This document shows positions 63,826 to 64,000 of a DNA stretch of 64,000 bases, one piece after another. Below the pieces are notes generated by a model, which was not told the origin of the DNA, did no database searches, and was given only the letters and a program-made list of their open reading frames with translations. A program made the position numbers and the translations under genes. This DNA comes from Agrobacterium vitis (GTDB lineage: Bacteria; Pseudomonadota; Alphaproteobacteria; Rhizobiales; Rhizobiaceae): NCBI RefSeq assembly GCF_014926405.1, contig NZ_JACXXJ020000003.1, positions 1,347,001 through 1,411,000 of the forward strand, given 5' to 3'. How positions within the stretch are numbered: the first letter of the stretch is position 1; every line of letters begins with the position of its first letter.

Positions 63826-64000
63826 AGCTGGTACCTCAATGAAACGCTAGGGAGTGCGCGACGGTGTTGGATAAAGTGCGGGACGGCCTTGAGCGCAAAC
63901 GACGAGATTGATGAGGCACTTGCTTCCTTCGGCGCCGCTGGCGATGTCGGTGAGAACGACGAAACCGCGGGCAAGTGCCCAGCACAAGTGAGACAAAGCC

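Overview
The window looks like part of a large accessory replicon (a megaplasmid or plasmid-derived island) of a GC-rich alphaproteobacterium, most likely Rhizobiales. This is inferred from the left flank: a DUF7007-like gene, a long ParB-like gene, a stand-alone LigD-type ligase and a very large methylase-helicase gene, a combination I associate with rhizobial plasmids. Fragments of DUF1403 and ScpB-like genes near 33 kb point the same way. No rRNA, tRNA or CRISPR array was seen.

Layout. (1) 1-8.6 kb: plasmid backbone, ending in the methylase-helicase gene, whose 5' end is cut off by a Tn3-family transposon. (2) 8.6-12.4 kb: the Tn3 unit with terminal inverted repeats, resolvase, probable res site and transposase. 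(3) 12.7-16.1 kb: a GntR regulator, a TctB-like tail, an exported carboxylesterase and the wreck of a 4-oxalomesaconate hydratase-like gene. (4) 16.1-23.4 kb: a divergent GntR regulator and a tightly packed seven-gene operon (DUF1185 protein, enamidase-like amidohydrolase, duplicated dimeric-barrel protein, short FAD monooxygenase, SsuABC/TauABC-type ABC importer). (5) 24.0-26.8 kb: an IS66-family element with a DUF6429 passenger. (6) 27.5-32.4 kb: two type-B carboxylesterases, one interrupted by an in-frame TAG, around a neutral-ceramidase-like protein. (7) 32.6-34.0 kb: decayed IS and plasmid-backbone fragments. (8) 34.4-44.9 kb: a LysR regulator divergent from a nine-gene hydroxyquinol operon that contains two hydroxyquinol-type dioxygenases, maleylacetate reductase, a complete branched-chain-amino-acid-type ABC importer and a TfdB-like FAD monooxygenase. 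(9) 45.1-46.3 kb: a dead MFS transporter. (10) 46.5-60.9 kb: a third catabolic cluster around an IclR regulator. (11) 61-63.8 kb: dead aldehyde dehydrogenase and chemotaxis receptor genes.

How the genes work together. Region 8 reads as import of an aromatic acid or phenol, hydroxylation to hydroxyquinol, intradiol cleavage to maleylacetate and reduction to 3-oxoadipate. Region 10 carries an MhpA-like hydroxylase, a ThDP-dependent enzyme, an alpha/beta-hydrolase-carboxymuconolactone decarboxylase fusion, an amidohydrolase, two extradiol-type VOC proteins, a group D flavin monooxygenase, an aldo/keto reductase, an FAH-family enzyme and an alpha/beta-hydrolase-flavin reductase fusion. This is the equipment for hydroxylation, meta-cleavage and hydrolytic breakdown of an unidentified, probably plant-derived, aromatic. 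Four copies of a palindrome, TTCC-N7-GGAA, lie upstream of genes in this cluster and suggest one IclR regulon. Region 4 is the best candidate for an undescribed pathway: an aerobic-looking operon for an imported compound built around a relative of enamidase.

All assignments come from reading the translated sequence and remembered family motifs; no database search was run.
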